DNA from: Sabellastarte sp. h YS-2021
Lineage: Eukaryota; Annelida; Polychaeta; Sabellida; Sabellidae
Assembly: GCA_964017235.1 (NCBI GenBank)
Contig: OZ024928.1
Location: 154,218,881 to 154,282,880, forward strand
Direction of reading: 5' to 3'
Length of the DNA stretch: 64,000 nt
Positions 43,601 through 55,713 of this stretch are shown in pieces. The notes beneath the pieces are model-generated. The model ran no database searches. It was not told the DNA's origin and was given only the letters and a program-made list of their open reading frames with translations. The position numbers and the translations under genes were made by a program. How positions within the stretch are numbered: the stretch's first letter is position 1; every line of letters starts with the position of its first letter.

Positions 43601-43714
43601 GATATATATGTGAACTAATAATCCAAGTTTAATCAACAACCAAACAATATGTCACTTGTAAAATAATAAAAAGTTTCTCTTATAACTTTCACGATTTCAA
43701 ACACAATGGCGCCA

Positions 43715-43896
43715 AACAAAAAGAGGAAGTGCGCATGCGCGCACACGCGCAGTAGGGGAGCTGGGTGTCCGGTGACACCTGGCGAGTGAATACTACACTA
43801 CCGGTCCAGGCCAGAGCCCAGCTCAGGACATTTTTTTCTAATGTTTGGCGGGACCGGCTAGGCGCCGGACTATTGCACCGGTCCACTAGGTAAGAT
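43715..43896. repeat. Right inverted terminal repeat of DIRS D
   Basis: Identical in reverse complement to 37,651-37,832. The NRF-1-like palindrome is at 43,731-43,740. As the 5' end of the element it probably holds the promoter. Confidence 0.93.
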
Positions 43897-44164
43897 ATAT
43901 TAACGCAATAAAAATGCACAATTTATCAGTTCATTGTATTTCTACAATTTTATGTGTTTTTTATCCACCACTGTCTGTACACCAGTATATAGTCTTCTGT
44001 AAAATAAATGTTTGTAGATGTGTTAGTTGCAACTTCAGGTATTACTGAATGCACATGAACACCCAAGACCCCCTTAAAAGACAACCCTTTATATAAAGAC
44101 CCCCTGTCTATAACACCCATTTTTGCATTGTCCCATGAGAGGTTGTTATACACAGGTTTGACTG

Positions 44165-44616
44165 TAGTTTTATTGGCATGAAATTATAAGCATTTCTGTT
44201 TAACTCTGTAGAAATATGTGTTACTTATATGGTATACATTGATATATATTTTTAAGGTCATCTATGACACACTGAATGATATGACATCACTATCAAATTA
44301 CGTAAATATTACCAGTGTGATGAAATCTGCTCAAGATATTTGCCAAATAAACCTGAACTTGTACATGTACTTGTAGGTTACAAGTACACGCCAGCATATT
44401 GTAGCCTTACTCAAGGTCTCTAATGTTTTTAAAATTCAATCTTAATGTGGAACCACCGCCCACAGCAGTCATGCTTGGTCAGTGTATTTATGCCTTGATG
44501 CATTCTGTTTACTTTATTTAAAGTAAACTGCCATGATTTTTCACCTTCAAGTAGGAATGCTTGAATAATTCCTAACTGAGGAATAAAAACATTATTGATC
44601 ATGTGAAATTACAAAC
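44165..44616. other. KNTC1 intron DNA right of the Tigger-like element
   Basis: This is the 5' end of the 33-kb intron. It is AT-rich with no recognisable feature. Confidence 0.75.
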
Positions 44617-44673
44617 CTTTTCTAGGATTTCCAAATTTCGAACATACTGTTCTAACCAGGCAGCTACTTGATG
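44617..44673 (-). CDS. KNTC1: KNTC1 exon (fifth seen)
   Basis: The exon has 19 codons, phase 0 at both ends, with acceptor TGTTTTTCAG and donor GTTTGT. HQVAAWLEQYVRNLEILEK matches human IILAKWLEQAARNLELTDK. The intron that follows is the 33-kb one. Confidence 0.92.
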
Positions 44674-45211
44674 CTGAAAAACACAAAACATTTTTGCCAC
44701 TGGATGAAACATTAAATGGATAACACTGCAACTGTTATTATAACACTTGATATATCTGAACACTCACTGGAAGTTTGCCTCAAGAATGCTATAAGTTTCA
44801 TGAAATTTTATTACTTTTCAGAGAAATTTTTTTTTTCAATATTCATCTTATTTTCTGTAATTTAAATCAGGAAATATAAAATTTATTACACTTTGTTGGC
44901 AGCCAATGCCTTTTATCCTCAAACTGATCAATGAAATTAAGATCAACATTTATTGGTTATACTGAAACACCACAGGTGCAGCTTAAAGCAGAGTACAGTA
45001 GTGACTTCAACGAAATATTTTGTCGGCTAAAATCTATCGTATATGGCTCATGTATGCTCACAGTTAAGCTTCACCTCATCACTGACAACAATGTAAAATA
45101 CCAGATTTCAGTCATTTTAAATCCCCAGAAACCAGTTCTTATTTTTACAAATGAGTCCGACCACTACGGTACATATAAGAAGCCAAGTCAGTTTTGAGGA
45201 TGACAGCCTAC

Positions 45212-45355
45212 CAATCCAGCGGGGAACACCCTGATGACATAAGGAATGACATCATCAGCTAGCCAGGGTCTGAGGTCCTCTGAAGAGATCTGCTCTGGAA
45301 TGCAAGACAGCACTCTGTTCAGGGAGTCACTGTCAAACTGTTCTTCAAACTCAGC
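45212..45355 (-). CDS. KNTC1: KNTC1 exon (fourth seen)
   Basis: The exon has 48 codons, phase 0 at both ends, with acceptor CATGTCTTTCAG and donor GTAGGC. It contains LRPWLADDVIPYVIRVFPAG, matching human LCPWFKNDVIPFVRRTVPEG. Confidence 0.94.
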
Positions 45356-45801
45356 CTGAAAGACATGGAGAGCTGGCCATGATGGCACAGAACTGCAAAA
45401 CCCACATATGGAGCGTGTGTGGGAGGAGGGGATCAGTTGGTGAATAGGTTGGTCATATGACATTTTTTTTTTTTTTTAAGTTAACATTATAAAATATGTG
45501 TCTTAAATATTCTGCAATAATAATGACAAATCGTTAATTTCAAACATCTTATTCCTTGCAGATATGTATGAAAGAAATCAATAATTCTAAATTTGAAGTA
45601 CAAAATTGGACACTCTGAGTGAATAAAGGGCATTGGTGAAATGTATGTCCACTTTATGGTTGAAGTGCAATCACAGACCTGTATCAGCAGCAAACTTTAA
45701 ACCATTAATTCTTGATGTAATTAAAAAGAAGACAGTAACAAGGCCAAAATTTTTTTTCTTTGTTCCAGGTTATAAATGGACAGTATAAAGTATAAACTCA
45801 C

Positions 45802-45910
45802 ATGATGTTGTCTCCAGATGCTAAAGGCTACTTTGATGTTTCCACGGCTAAGTGCAGACAGGAAGTTCTGAAGCAGGTTCGTCTTCAGGAAACATGACCA
45901 TTTCTTACCA
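45802..45910 (-). CDS. KNTC1: KNTC1 exon (third seen)
   Basis: The exon is 109 bp. It starts with the last base of a split codon, so the phase agrees with the 62-bp exon at 55,502. The acceptor is GCAACTTCAG and the donor is GTGAGT. NFLSALSRGNIKVAFSIWRQ matches human DIFLQLKEGNLVCAQYLWLR. An acceptor about 24 bases further upstream is possible, but the phase favours this one. Confidence 0.9.
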
Positions 45911-47827
45911 CTGAAGTTGCATAACCAATTAGGGCTTAATTTGAGAGCAGTCACATATTTCAGATGATTATAAAGTGCAGATTTTAAAAACATCTTTTTG
46001 CAAGGTATTTTAATGATGTATATATCATATTATTTTAGTGATACAAATATTTGTCAAACTTAAAATATGGTAGTTCACGTGCTTGTCACTGTTATGCTGA
46101 AAACATTCTATGTGATTGTACGTGAGCCATAATTTAAAAAGGGAAATGCTCTCCAGAAACATTAAAAAGTTAATAGACTTCATTTTTATCCTAAATAAGG
46201 TGAAACTGTGAGACATTTAATCCATTTTTTTCACTTTTAAGTGTTTTGATGCAATATTGGGCTCAAAATATGTTTTCATGAACTCGCCCTTCGCAATTCA
46301 AAGCAGTTTTTGCTTGTTTCTATTAAATCAAATGAATTGTGGAATATTGCTTTTTTCTTGAAATATACAGCACACAAGCGATATAGAAAAAAAGAAGTAA
46401 AAGTGCGAAGAGCTAAGTGACAATACAAAAAAAGTCACAAAAACGGAATCATCTTGAACACAGATGTACTCAACAAATTTAGACAAAAAACAGAATCAGG
46501 CTTATGTTTGGTTTTATATTTTTGTTTCAGCTGGTAATGCATAAAAAGAAAAAGTGTTTGTTGTGCTGAAACTTTGAAAAGTGACCTCAGTGTGAGTGAG
46601 ACCCTCCAGATTAAGCCCAATTCCCATGAGGGGGGTCAAGGCTGCAGCTGATGCAGAAAAAGCCAAACAAACCATGACACAGAAGTGTGTAGAGTCTGGG
46701 ATACCTCAACACAGATATTCGCTGCCACAGTGATGAGTCTGGACAAAAAAAAAAAGAAGAGTTGATGCCATCTGAGGTCAACTGGAAACTAATTATACGG
46801 TACCACAGGAAGGATAAGCTATTTAAGAACCCATCAACTCTAAAACAACTGAAGATCAAAGGTAAAGTACTGGCGATGCCCATCCAAAGACTTTCTTGAG
46901 GTTTGACAATGGTTCCAATGCAATATCCAGGACAGTTATATTTGCCAATGTTGAATGCCTTCAACTTCTGAGCCAATATGAAACCTGGTATATGGATTGG
47001 TAACTTTGAGATGGCCTCCAAGTTGTTGCATGTGATTTGAGTTCTGTTTGGTGATACTGCTGTTAGTTGCAAATGTCCTTCTACAAAGAAAAGAGAGTAG
47101 TGGAGGACTCTGATGCTCCAGTAATCAATGCAGTCGGAAATGTTCTGGGAGTAGAAGTATCATACAGTTTAAACCATAAGAGACAGTGCACCTAGCAAAA
47201 ATTCACAGTCTAAGACTGGTGACACATTGTGAACAGAATGAAGAGTTTGAAATCTTCTGTGGAATGATTGATGACTTGCCTTTCTGTCAGTGACAAAAGT
47301 GTTCAATAGGTATAAACACCTATAGGCTATAGCATGTGTTCAAAGAAAATGGGGTATAGGGGCACCATCTATACCAGTAAGAGGAATTATATTACACAAA
47401 TTGATTGATGCCAACTGGGTTAATAGTTGGCACATCCTAAATAAATGCCAATTCTTTTGCTCTGTGCTTAATTTGGGTTTTTGGGTTTGTTTCAGTGCCT
47501 AACCATTGTATCACACTGAATCTCATATTTATGTATGAGTGATCTTCTGAGTAACCAACTCTAACAAAGAGGGTCGAAATATATGAATATATAATATAAC
47601 GTTTCTCAGGCACTTTCTTGTACTAGCATACAGCATTACTCTAAGTCTATAGCATGTGTTCACCTGACAGTAAGAAACTCCTTGAATATTTAAATGGGAT
47701 CTACACACCTGCATTGAAAGGTGATGTCACAATTTGAATGAAAGAAGCACCTGCCCCCTTCCTCCACAAGTGTTGATTGTACATGAGGCCATCTTGACTG
47801 GCAATCAAATTACAAAAAAAATTGCTT

Positions 47828-47971
47828 GACAGCTGGAACACAAGATTCCAAAGCCTTGCTGAATACCACCACGAAAGCATTTGGAAGCTAATAATTGCCC
47901 TCCAGGAGGAAAATGCTACAGTAATGGTAGCCATGGCCCAAAAAAAATTGGGCAATCATCTCCCAAAATGA
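47828..47971 (+). pseudogene. MULE-type transposase C-terminal fragment
   Basis: The frame is 47 codons and a stop: DSWNTRFQSL, HHESIWKLIIALQEENATV and MAQKKLGNHLPK. The pattern W(N/H)..F..L....HP..W..I.AL..E is that of the end of FLYWCH-associated/MULE-type transposases in animals. The flanks are decayed and no start is visible. Recognition is by pattern from memory. Confidence 0.5.
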
Positions 47972-48211
47972 ACATGTGAAGTGTACATGACTATCTACAG
48001 AAACAGCTAAGGAGACTTCTTGTAGATTATGTAGGGGAAAGTAGGATATGTCTGATTTTCTGGAAGGTGTTGGGAAAAATCTGTAGATATCTTAATTAAG
48101 GCTGTGACTTCATTTGAAAAATGGCTCCGGTTATTCATTTGGAGGGAACCGATCTAAATTCAGGTAATTGTGTTTTAGTTGTCACCAACTGAAAAAACCA
48201 GAGATGCAAAC

Positions 48212-48349
48212 ATGGCGGCTAATGTAAACAAAACGCTACAAAAGTTCATGTTAAAGATCCGTATAGATAAGGAAAATCGTGTGAAAAATAATACTAGGTG
48301 GAGAAACTTGATTGAATTCTACAGTTTACCCAAATATTTTATTAATTGA
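48212..48349 (+). CDS. Small unassigned frame
   Basis: The frame has 45 codons starting MAANVNKTLQKFMLKIRIDK, with a good start context (AACATGGCGG). It is Lys/Arg-rich and no family is recognised. It lies inside a KNTC1 intron on the opposite strand. It could be a first exon of a mobile element or chance. Confidence 0.2.
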   Translation: MAANVNKTLQKFMLKIRIDKENRVKNNTRWRNLIEFYSLPKYFIN

Positions 48350-49999
48350 TATTTGACATTATAACTATATTTAATGGTTTTTGGTTACCCACTTCACCAC
48401 TTTGTACTCAGTTTCTTAAAGAATTAAGACCATTTTCAGTAGTGCTGTAATGAGTTGATCGAAACTCCAGTCGTAACTCGGTGGGCGATATTTGGGGATC
48501 ACATCGATTTATGCAATTTAAACTCGAGTCTTTAAGAAATAAATTATGATATACTGATCTTGTTACAAACCAGCACTTTTGCAATTTATCTAACCATAAA
48601 GACATTAAAAATCAATGAGCAACGGTCGTATTTTTATTTTCCTTATTTACGTGGCTGTTTCATAAAGTGCTCATACATATCTATTTCCTTGCAATAAAAT
48701 GGTACTAAACACATTAATGGCGGATCCCTTGATGACAATATTTTGACACTGTTATTTTATTTATATTTTGTGTCATTTACTCAAGTTCAACTCGAGTTCA
48801 ACTCACATCTAACAGGCGATCTACAGAAATCGCTAATGATAACAGCTCTACCAGGTAACCTATCACAGTCTTAATCTTAATTATGGACTTGTGTTTCTTG
48901 AAATAAAATATGTTTATAAAATGTATTAAACTTTGAATTTGTTGAAATGAAATGTATAATTGTGAACTTTATAAAGTGCTTACACTTTCTTGGAGTATTA
49001 CAAGTTGTATCACTGTTGGTATATTAAAGTGTGTATTTCTGAAACAAAATGTTTACAAAATGTATTAAACTTTCTATTTGTTGCAAAAAAAAAATATATT
49101 CTTTACTTACTACACAGCCACAATTCTGTCAAAATATATAGAGGGAAAAATCAATGTATCAAAGGAGGGAAATCATAAATTAGTGGGGAAAAGGGAGAAA
49201 ACCAGTTGGGGGTGTGGGGTGTGTGTGCATTCATATTTGTATCCATGGAAATAAAAAGTATTTGTATTTGAATATATTTGAAAATATTCAACCCAGGCCT
49301 GAACAGAATAATAGCTCAGAGCCTCAGACACATTAAGTAACAGTTCACATTTTACCCAGTTGCACTGAACACTGAAAAACACCTGCATACAGTTAGTAAT
49401 AATTTACAACCTTGCACAGAATATCAGACAAATACAAAAAAAAATACTCAAAACTAATTAGCAATTCTACATAAGTTTTTAATATGCAATATAAACTACC
49501 GGTGCCGCACTCTGTAATGCCCATGGGCAATGTGACCAAATATTTGTGAAAGTTGGGGATGGGCGTTTACGACAATGAAAACCAGCCGGGCGTTTCGAAA
49601 AAAATAACCCGAATTTAGGGAAACCGCGTTTTAGCACACACCGACTGGAAGTAAAATATGCGGTTGGTAAACAAATCTCGATGCAATAAAAGTTGTCATA
49701 ACTGCTAAAATAAGGAAAATTTTGTTGAAAATTGATATAAATTTGAAAAATTTAATAGTAATTTAAATTTTTATTAGAAATACTTACCATTTCCTAACAG
49801 TAGCTATTTGTTGGAGCCATCCAACCCAATGGCCAACGCAGAGATGCGATTTTAAGGTTTACTAACAACCTTAACCAAGCCATTGGGTTACAGTAGTCCG
49901 TCCTCCCGCCAAAGAGGTCACATGACTACATTGTTTACCTCATTATTTTTGTTGCAAGTAAAAGAATGACTTGCGGGGAGGCGGGAGGGAAATTTGAGT

Positions 50000-50095
50000 G
50001 TTAGGAAATGGTAAGTATTTCTAATAAAAATTTAAATTACTATTAAATTTTTCAATTTTATAGCGAAATACCCTTACCATTTCCTAACAGTAGCT
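50000..50095 (-). repeat. ICR of DIRS E
   Basis: The fused complements of the two outer ends are nearly identical to the ICR of C. Confidence 0.85.
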
Positions 50096-50419
50096 GAATT
50101 CAGCCTTGTAGGATGGAGGGAATTCTTTTTAAGAAAACCACTACCTAAACCTACAACTAGACATCATGAGAACTTCATAATGGAATTACATGCATTAATG
50201 AACATATAACTTCCAAACATTCACAACATACAACTCCAAAAAATGGCAGTATGTAGCTGTAGTTCTCACAACTGCTGACAATGTTGGTGTTGCAAAAAGA
50301 TGTCATAAATAGATATCCCATCTACATTGTAACATCCGACCCCAAAACAAGGTCAAACCAACCTGTGTCATCAGCATAATGCCAAATCCTTCCCAAGTCA
50401 GATTTAGGCAAATATTGAT

Positions 50420-53400
50420 ATCTAACTACAAATACATCCAGCATTGCAGACATACCAGCCACAAACTGCAAATGTACCAATATAAGTATGAAACACATAC
50501 TTATAAATTAAGAAACTGTAACTGCAACTGTAGGAACCAACTTCAAAACTGACCCTATGACAACAGAGGTTTTTCAGACAGAAATTGGTATACATACGAT
50601 GCAATTTCCAATAACATGTATCAAGAAACTCATGTAAGGAAATCATCTATAAAAACTAAAGATGCTATCAAAAACATACATCAATAGTTTCCGTGACTCA
50701 ATCTTGACTCAATCAAGATGAAATAGATGCCAAAAGACAAGTCTTATTAAGAAACTTTCTTAATGGCAGTAAAAACAAAAGATTTTGTTCTATCTCAAAC
50801 CTTTTGATTACCAACCCCTAACAGGACAGACAGACCCACATTGAGTCAAACTGTTGTCCAAAGAGGCTAAGAGCTGGCATGACCACAGGCTTAATTGCAG
50901 TATGCCCATCCAAAGCAAACTGGATCTGGCAATTGTGACCAATTCTCCTTATAACTAAAGGAAGAATATGTCCAAGCATTAATGTCACTCCTTTACCCTG
51001 ACTCTGCAATCCACAGAGACACAGATCACTGGCTCAGTTGCAGTAATTGCAGTAGGCCCATCTGAAGCCAACTGGTTCATGGCAAAAAAGGCAGTCAATG
51101 GGCCAAAGTTACTTGTGACCCATTCTCCCTATAACTAAGGGAAGGGTCCAAACATGACTGTCACTACTTTACCTGAAGCCAAGACCAAAGACTGTCTTGA
51201 AAGGAAATAACTTCAAGAAAGCCTTCCTCACAAGATCAAAGGTTGTCTGATAAGAGCATGTAGGACCAAATGACAAATTCCAAACATTGGTCTGTCTCTT
51301 ACTAAAAGTTGTTAATGTCTTATTTATCTCAACTTTTAGATACTTCTTGACCCTTTTGGCCTCAAACCATCCGCAATTGCTGTTCTATGGCCCACAATAA
51401 TGGATGGTATTAGGATGTTTTCCTTAAACTAGTATTACAGGAAATTTGCTCCTTGGAATGGTACGTGGCTCTATTCACACCACTTCCCAAAAAAGAACAA
51501 TTGATTTTCAGATTCTCCTTGAGGAGTGCTCCTTCATTGTTTCACCACTTCCTCAGGGAATCTTCCATAATATTCATGCCTGACTTCCAGATGCCAAACA
51601 TGAAGATTCAAGTAAACTAGATTGTTGTGAAGTCTGCTACTGAATGGTTGAGTCAAACAGATTTACTCCCAAGGGAAGTCTTAGAAGAAGTTTTGTGGAC
51701 AGATTCACCAGATCCCAAAACTAAAAAAATCCCTGGCCACCCAATCATGATGATTCTGCACCTGTAGGTGGTCATCTGTTGAAAAACCTGAAGGATGAGG
51801 GCCACTGGACATAACTGACCAGACCCTCCCCAGAGATGTTCAATGCATCTGTTTCCCAAGACTGACTGTCTGGGACATGAGACATATACAATTGTTACCA
51901 CAGCTGCAGGACCAAGACCCTGGGCAAAACACATGTCTCTCCAGACCTTCACAACAGATGTTCAAGCACCTGTTTCCAGAGCCTGACAGCAGAGCTACAT
52001 AGGAAGCTTGTGATTCATCTTGTTGCAAACACATCAACCACTGATTTTTGGCAGCAATGTCTAATTTGATTGAAAACCTGACGATTCATAGCCCGTTTGG
52101 TCTGAAAACTTATCTTCCTAGACAAGGAATCAGCCAGAATATGTAGATTCCCTGGGATGTACTCCCCTGAATCTGAATCATTCTGGCATTGGACTGAACC
52201 ATGATTCTACAGATCAAGGTACATATTCCCTGAGTGGAAGCCGCCCTGGCTGTTCACATAGGCAACCACTAAAGAATTGTCTGTGAAAATAAACTGATTT
52301 CAACTCAGAAGCTGATTTCTGAATCATTTAAAGGTAACAACATAGCTTCCAGCTGTATAATGTTATGTTATGAGAAGTCTTGACTCTTCCTGATTCCACA
52401 GACCAATGGCTGTGGATGACTCAAGAAAGCACCCCAACCCATTAGGGAAACTTCTGTGAATGGAGAGAAGGAGTGGTGAGTCCTCCTTCAAAATTGAACT
52501 ACTGGTCCACCAGTGAAGATGATCCCTGAACCAAAGACCCAAGAAATGGGATATCCAGAGACTGAAGATATCAGCAGTGTTTCCAGATACCATTGGAATG
52601 ACTTCCTGTGCAAATAACCCAATGGTATAGTCTTCTCTATTGAAACCATGCTTTCAAAGTGGCATGAGCTTCCCTGAAGATAAGTGAGAAGCTTTCAACA
52701 TGGTAACTGTCTTTCCAAGAAGACAATAGATTCCTTTGAGTTGGGAAGACTAGACCTACCCTGAGGTCGAATTGTACCCAAACTTCGATTAATGGAGTTG
52801 GAAATAAATCTGATTTTAGAAATTTGTGATCCAACCCAGGCTCTCGACAAGATGCATCCCCAGTGGGTGTATCCCTGGTACTGTTGTTTTGAATATGTTG
52901 TCATTAGCCAACCGTCTATATACTGGCGAATACTGATGCCTTCTGTGAGAGCCATCAGCTTCAACTCTTTTGCTACCTTGATGGACTCGAGAGAGAAACT
53001 GTAGCAATACTGAAGGGTAAACTGGTAGAATTTGTAGCCTCCAATGAAGCGAAGATACTTGCTAGCTGAGACTACCGGTGACAAGTGTGTACCCATAAGG
53101 TCGAGTGACGTCATCCACTCGCTTCTGAGACGAATTCCAAATATTAAACATTCTATATTAAGTAAGGTACATGTAAGCTCATTTACCTGGCCTTAACAAC
53201 TACTGGTTGCCACTTCTTCCTTGCTTGTCACAAGAAATAAACTGTAAAACTCAAGCGATGTGACACTGGTGACTGATGTTATCGCCCTTTTGTCGATCAA
53301 TCCATAAACAGCTTCTATCAAAACTGCTGTTTCTCTCGTTTTTTGTGTTTTTTTTGTTTTTTGTTTTTTTTGTTTTTTTTTACTTCTGCCAACCTCACTT

Positions 53401-54750
53401 CTGAAAGGTCTGGCTGAATATCATCCTGTTACCAAGACTTGTAAACTACCAAAAACTTCCATAGGGCCTGTAAAAGTAAGATCCTCTCCCCTTTTAACTA
53501 GCTAAGGAGTAGGAAGCACTTGTAACTCTATTCCAGGGTAACTGTCATGATAGAGACAAAAAAGAATCTGCCCTGAGGCCTGGTGTCCCTCTATTAGTCT
53601 AGACTAGGAGCATGCTCACTTCTAGACTTACTAATCATCCTTATTTACATGAAAACACTAAATGAAAATCCTCTGAACATCTGATATGTCCAGCAAGAGA
53701 ACCTCATTAGGAGTGAAAAATGCATTGTAGGTTTGCTAAAGGCATTGTAAGTTACATCCCTCCTGTTGAGTCACATGTTCTTAGACATGGTCAAACTGCA
53801 GCAAGAAGATTTGAACACAAACTAGTTGACTGGACTGGAAATGCAACCATCATTGCACCCAGTCCAAGGCATATTGAAGTCTATAACATAGCATAGTGAT
53901 CCCTAGGATCCTCTAAATTGACCTGAACTGAAGAAGTGAGACAATACATGCTTCCTCTCTCTTACAGTCCCCTACCAGGGACCTTGTTTCCCAAAAAATG
54001 TGAAAGGTCATGTTCCTCCTGCAGACCTCCTGCAACTCAGGAGCTGTCCAGGAAGGTGATATGTAAGGAAGTCCAAGCAAAACTTCTTCCTGTACAGCTG
54101 CTCTTTAAAAACATCAGAGGCTTCAAACTCCTTGAAACCCAACATAAAAGCCACATTCAATGCTGGCTGTTCACCCAAGGAATGTGGGAGTTCCAAAAGT
54201 AGGTAAAATGTGACCAAACAAGGGAGCATTCACAGAACTGTGCCTGTTAAATCAATCCCTAGCCACTCAATAACAGACAGCCAAATCTAAAATAAGGAAT
54301 AGATTCCTTGTATTCTTGAGATGAATCACAATCCCCATCACCTGACAACCTGAATCTAACCTTCTGAGAGGTATAGAAACCCGATTGTACTCAATTCTTG
54401 TCTAAAAACTATTGAAACAAAAGCCTTTCCTTGTAGATATGAAGGACACTCCCGGGCATCTGACAACCCGAATCTAAACCTTTTGGGAGGAATAGAAAAC
54501 TCGATTGTCTTTGAATGACGTCATGCAGGTATTTTCCTTTACTGAATGTTTTGACTGGACCTCGACGGAAGAATTTTCCGAAGAGGTAGTCTTTCCTACA
54601 TTCAAAACTCCTCCACGATGCAGTGTCCAACGGCAACGTAAATGGCCGCCTCCAAGGGAGATTCCTTCTGCTGAATCGTCGACAATCTATTCGACTGGGA
54701 TGTATATTGTGATAAAGAAATTGCTTTCAACACCTGGCTGTTAGAACCCG
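50420..54750 (-). pseudogene. DIRS E coding remnants
   Basis: Weak but collinear similarity to copy C runs throughout, for example YIDGW-like, LWNQEESRL, FDLRVGLVFPTQ and TNFCLKNL. It is too broken to encode any of the enzymes. Confidence 0.75.
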
Positions 54751-55501
54751 ACGTGAACAGCAATAACGGCCACTCGAATTATCATTCTCATCCAAGATGG
54801 CGCCGTCCAGATCGCTTCTGTAATTGAAGAGTACATTCTTTCTATATACGTATGCTGCAAAATTATAGCTTCCAACGTCCAGCAAACTGAACCAAACGAC
54901 TGGCAAGCTAATATTATTATTGTTGCAGTAGGACCTTCTTTATGAAGACTTATTTCCTCGAGGTTGAAGATGATAGAACTTTCGATGTCTCCATCCAAAA
55001 GTCCTTTATTTGCATAATAAAATGCATACCTTCGAAGATTCAATAAATGAATCAGTTCTGTACCATATACATATAAAATATAAAGTGAGATTCACAGCAA
55101 AATCTCAAAAAATAAATGAAAACCTTGAGAAACTTCTACTAATTCCCAAAGACGTCCATACTGATGATGGCCAACAAAAATAATGAGGTAAACAATGTAG
55201 TCATGTGACCTCTTTGGCAGGAGGACGGACTACTGTAACCCAATGGCTTGGTTAAGGTTGTTAGTAAACCTTAAAATCGCATCTCTGCGTTGGCCATTGG
55301 GTTGGATGGCTCCAACAAATAGCTACTGTTAGGAAATGGTAAGGGTATTTCGCTATAAAATAATAATATTTCACCGATTATTGGGTTTATATGAAGACAG
55401 TTTACCTCGAAACGACATATGAGCTATAACGTAAGATTGTGGATGGGCGCTTTCAAAAGCATGAGCGTTACGGAGCACGGCTACGGTATAAATAGACTTA
55501 C

Positions 55502-55563
55502 TCAAATTTGTGTGCTCCAAATGCAACCTGAAATGTTGCCAATCTGTGAAGAGCTTCCAAAAC
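55502..55563 (-). CDS. KNTC1: KNTC1 exon (second seen)
   Basis: The exon is 62 bp. It starts in phase 0 and ends after two bases of a codon completed by the T at 45,910. The acceptor is TTGCTTGGCAG and the donor is GTAAGT. VLEALHRLATFQVAFGAHKF matches human VLRAHAKLTTFYGAFGPEKF. Confidence 0.93.
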
Positions 55564-55713
55564 CTGCCAAGCAAGGAACAAAGGATTAAGTTGTTGATGG
55601 TATAGTTGACCAGCAAACTTGATTGACTGTGCAGTAAAAGGAAACAAAATTTTATGGGATTATCATTGTGTGATGTATTCAATTTGCAAATGGTGAACCA
55701 ACAACTTTCCCTG

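Larger units (their letters stand above)
37611..43914 (-). mobile_element. DIRS retrotransposon copy D (looks whole)
   Basis: The copy is 6.3 kb with both terminal repeats, an ICR, and open Gag, RT/RNase H and recombinase frames; no breaks were noticed. The terminal repeats (37,651-37,832 and 43,715-43,896) are identical over 182 bp, so this is the youngest copy in the window. It sits inside the Tigger-like element. Its end type differs from the other DIRS copies. Whether it is active cannot be told from sequence. Confidence 0.92.
36682..44164 (+). mobile_element. Tigger/pogo-like DNA transposon, split by DIRS D
   Basis: The ends are inverted: CAGTCAAACCTGT at 36,682 and its reverse complement ending at 44,164. 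TA lies on both sides (36,680-36,681 and 44,165-44,166), the TA duplication expected for Tc1/mariner-pogo elements. Without DIRS D only about 1.2 kb remains, so it is internally deleted. The left part contains a GT microsatellite and a long G run, then the start of a transposase. Confidence 0.8.
45911..49742. other. Part of the 9.6-kb KNTC1 intron left of DIRS E
   Basis: This region is AT-rich. It contains a decayed transposase fragment (47,828-47,971) and a 45-codon frame at 48,212, described separately. The 46,611-47,072 stretch is free of minus-strand stops but matches nothing recognised. Nothing else is supported. Confidence 0.6.
49743..55360 (-). mobile_element. DIRS retrotransposon copy E (decayed interior, near-identical ends)
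   Basis: The copy is the same end type as C. Left and right terminal repeats differ at about one position in 170 bp, yet Gag, RT and recombinase remnants are broken in dozens of places. Recombinase pieces lie around 50,420-51,700, RT/RNase H around 51,800-53,150 and Gag remnants around 53,600-54,750. It is a fossil inside with fresh ends. It fills most of the 9.6-kb KNTC1 intron. Confidence 0.87.

Noticed and set aside
46611-47072. 153-codon minus-strand frame
   Set aside because: No domain or family was recognised and no splice context fits KNTC1. It is probably chance or an old transposon remnant.
49173-49388. Possible extra KNTC1 exon (NWVKCELL-like)
   Set aside because: A slight resemblance to KNTC1 exists, but the donor is poor, and the exon order places upstream exons beyond 56,742, not between 45,910 and 55,502.
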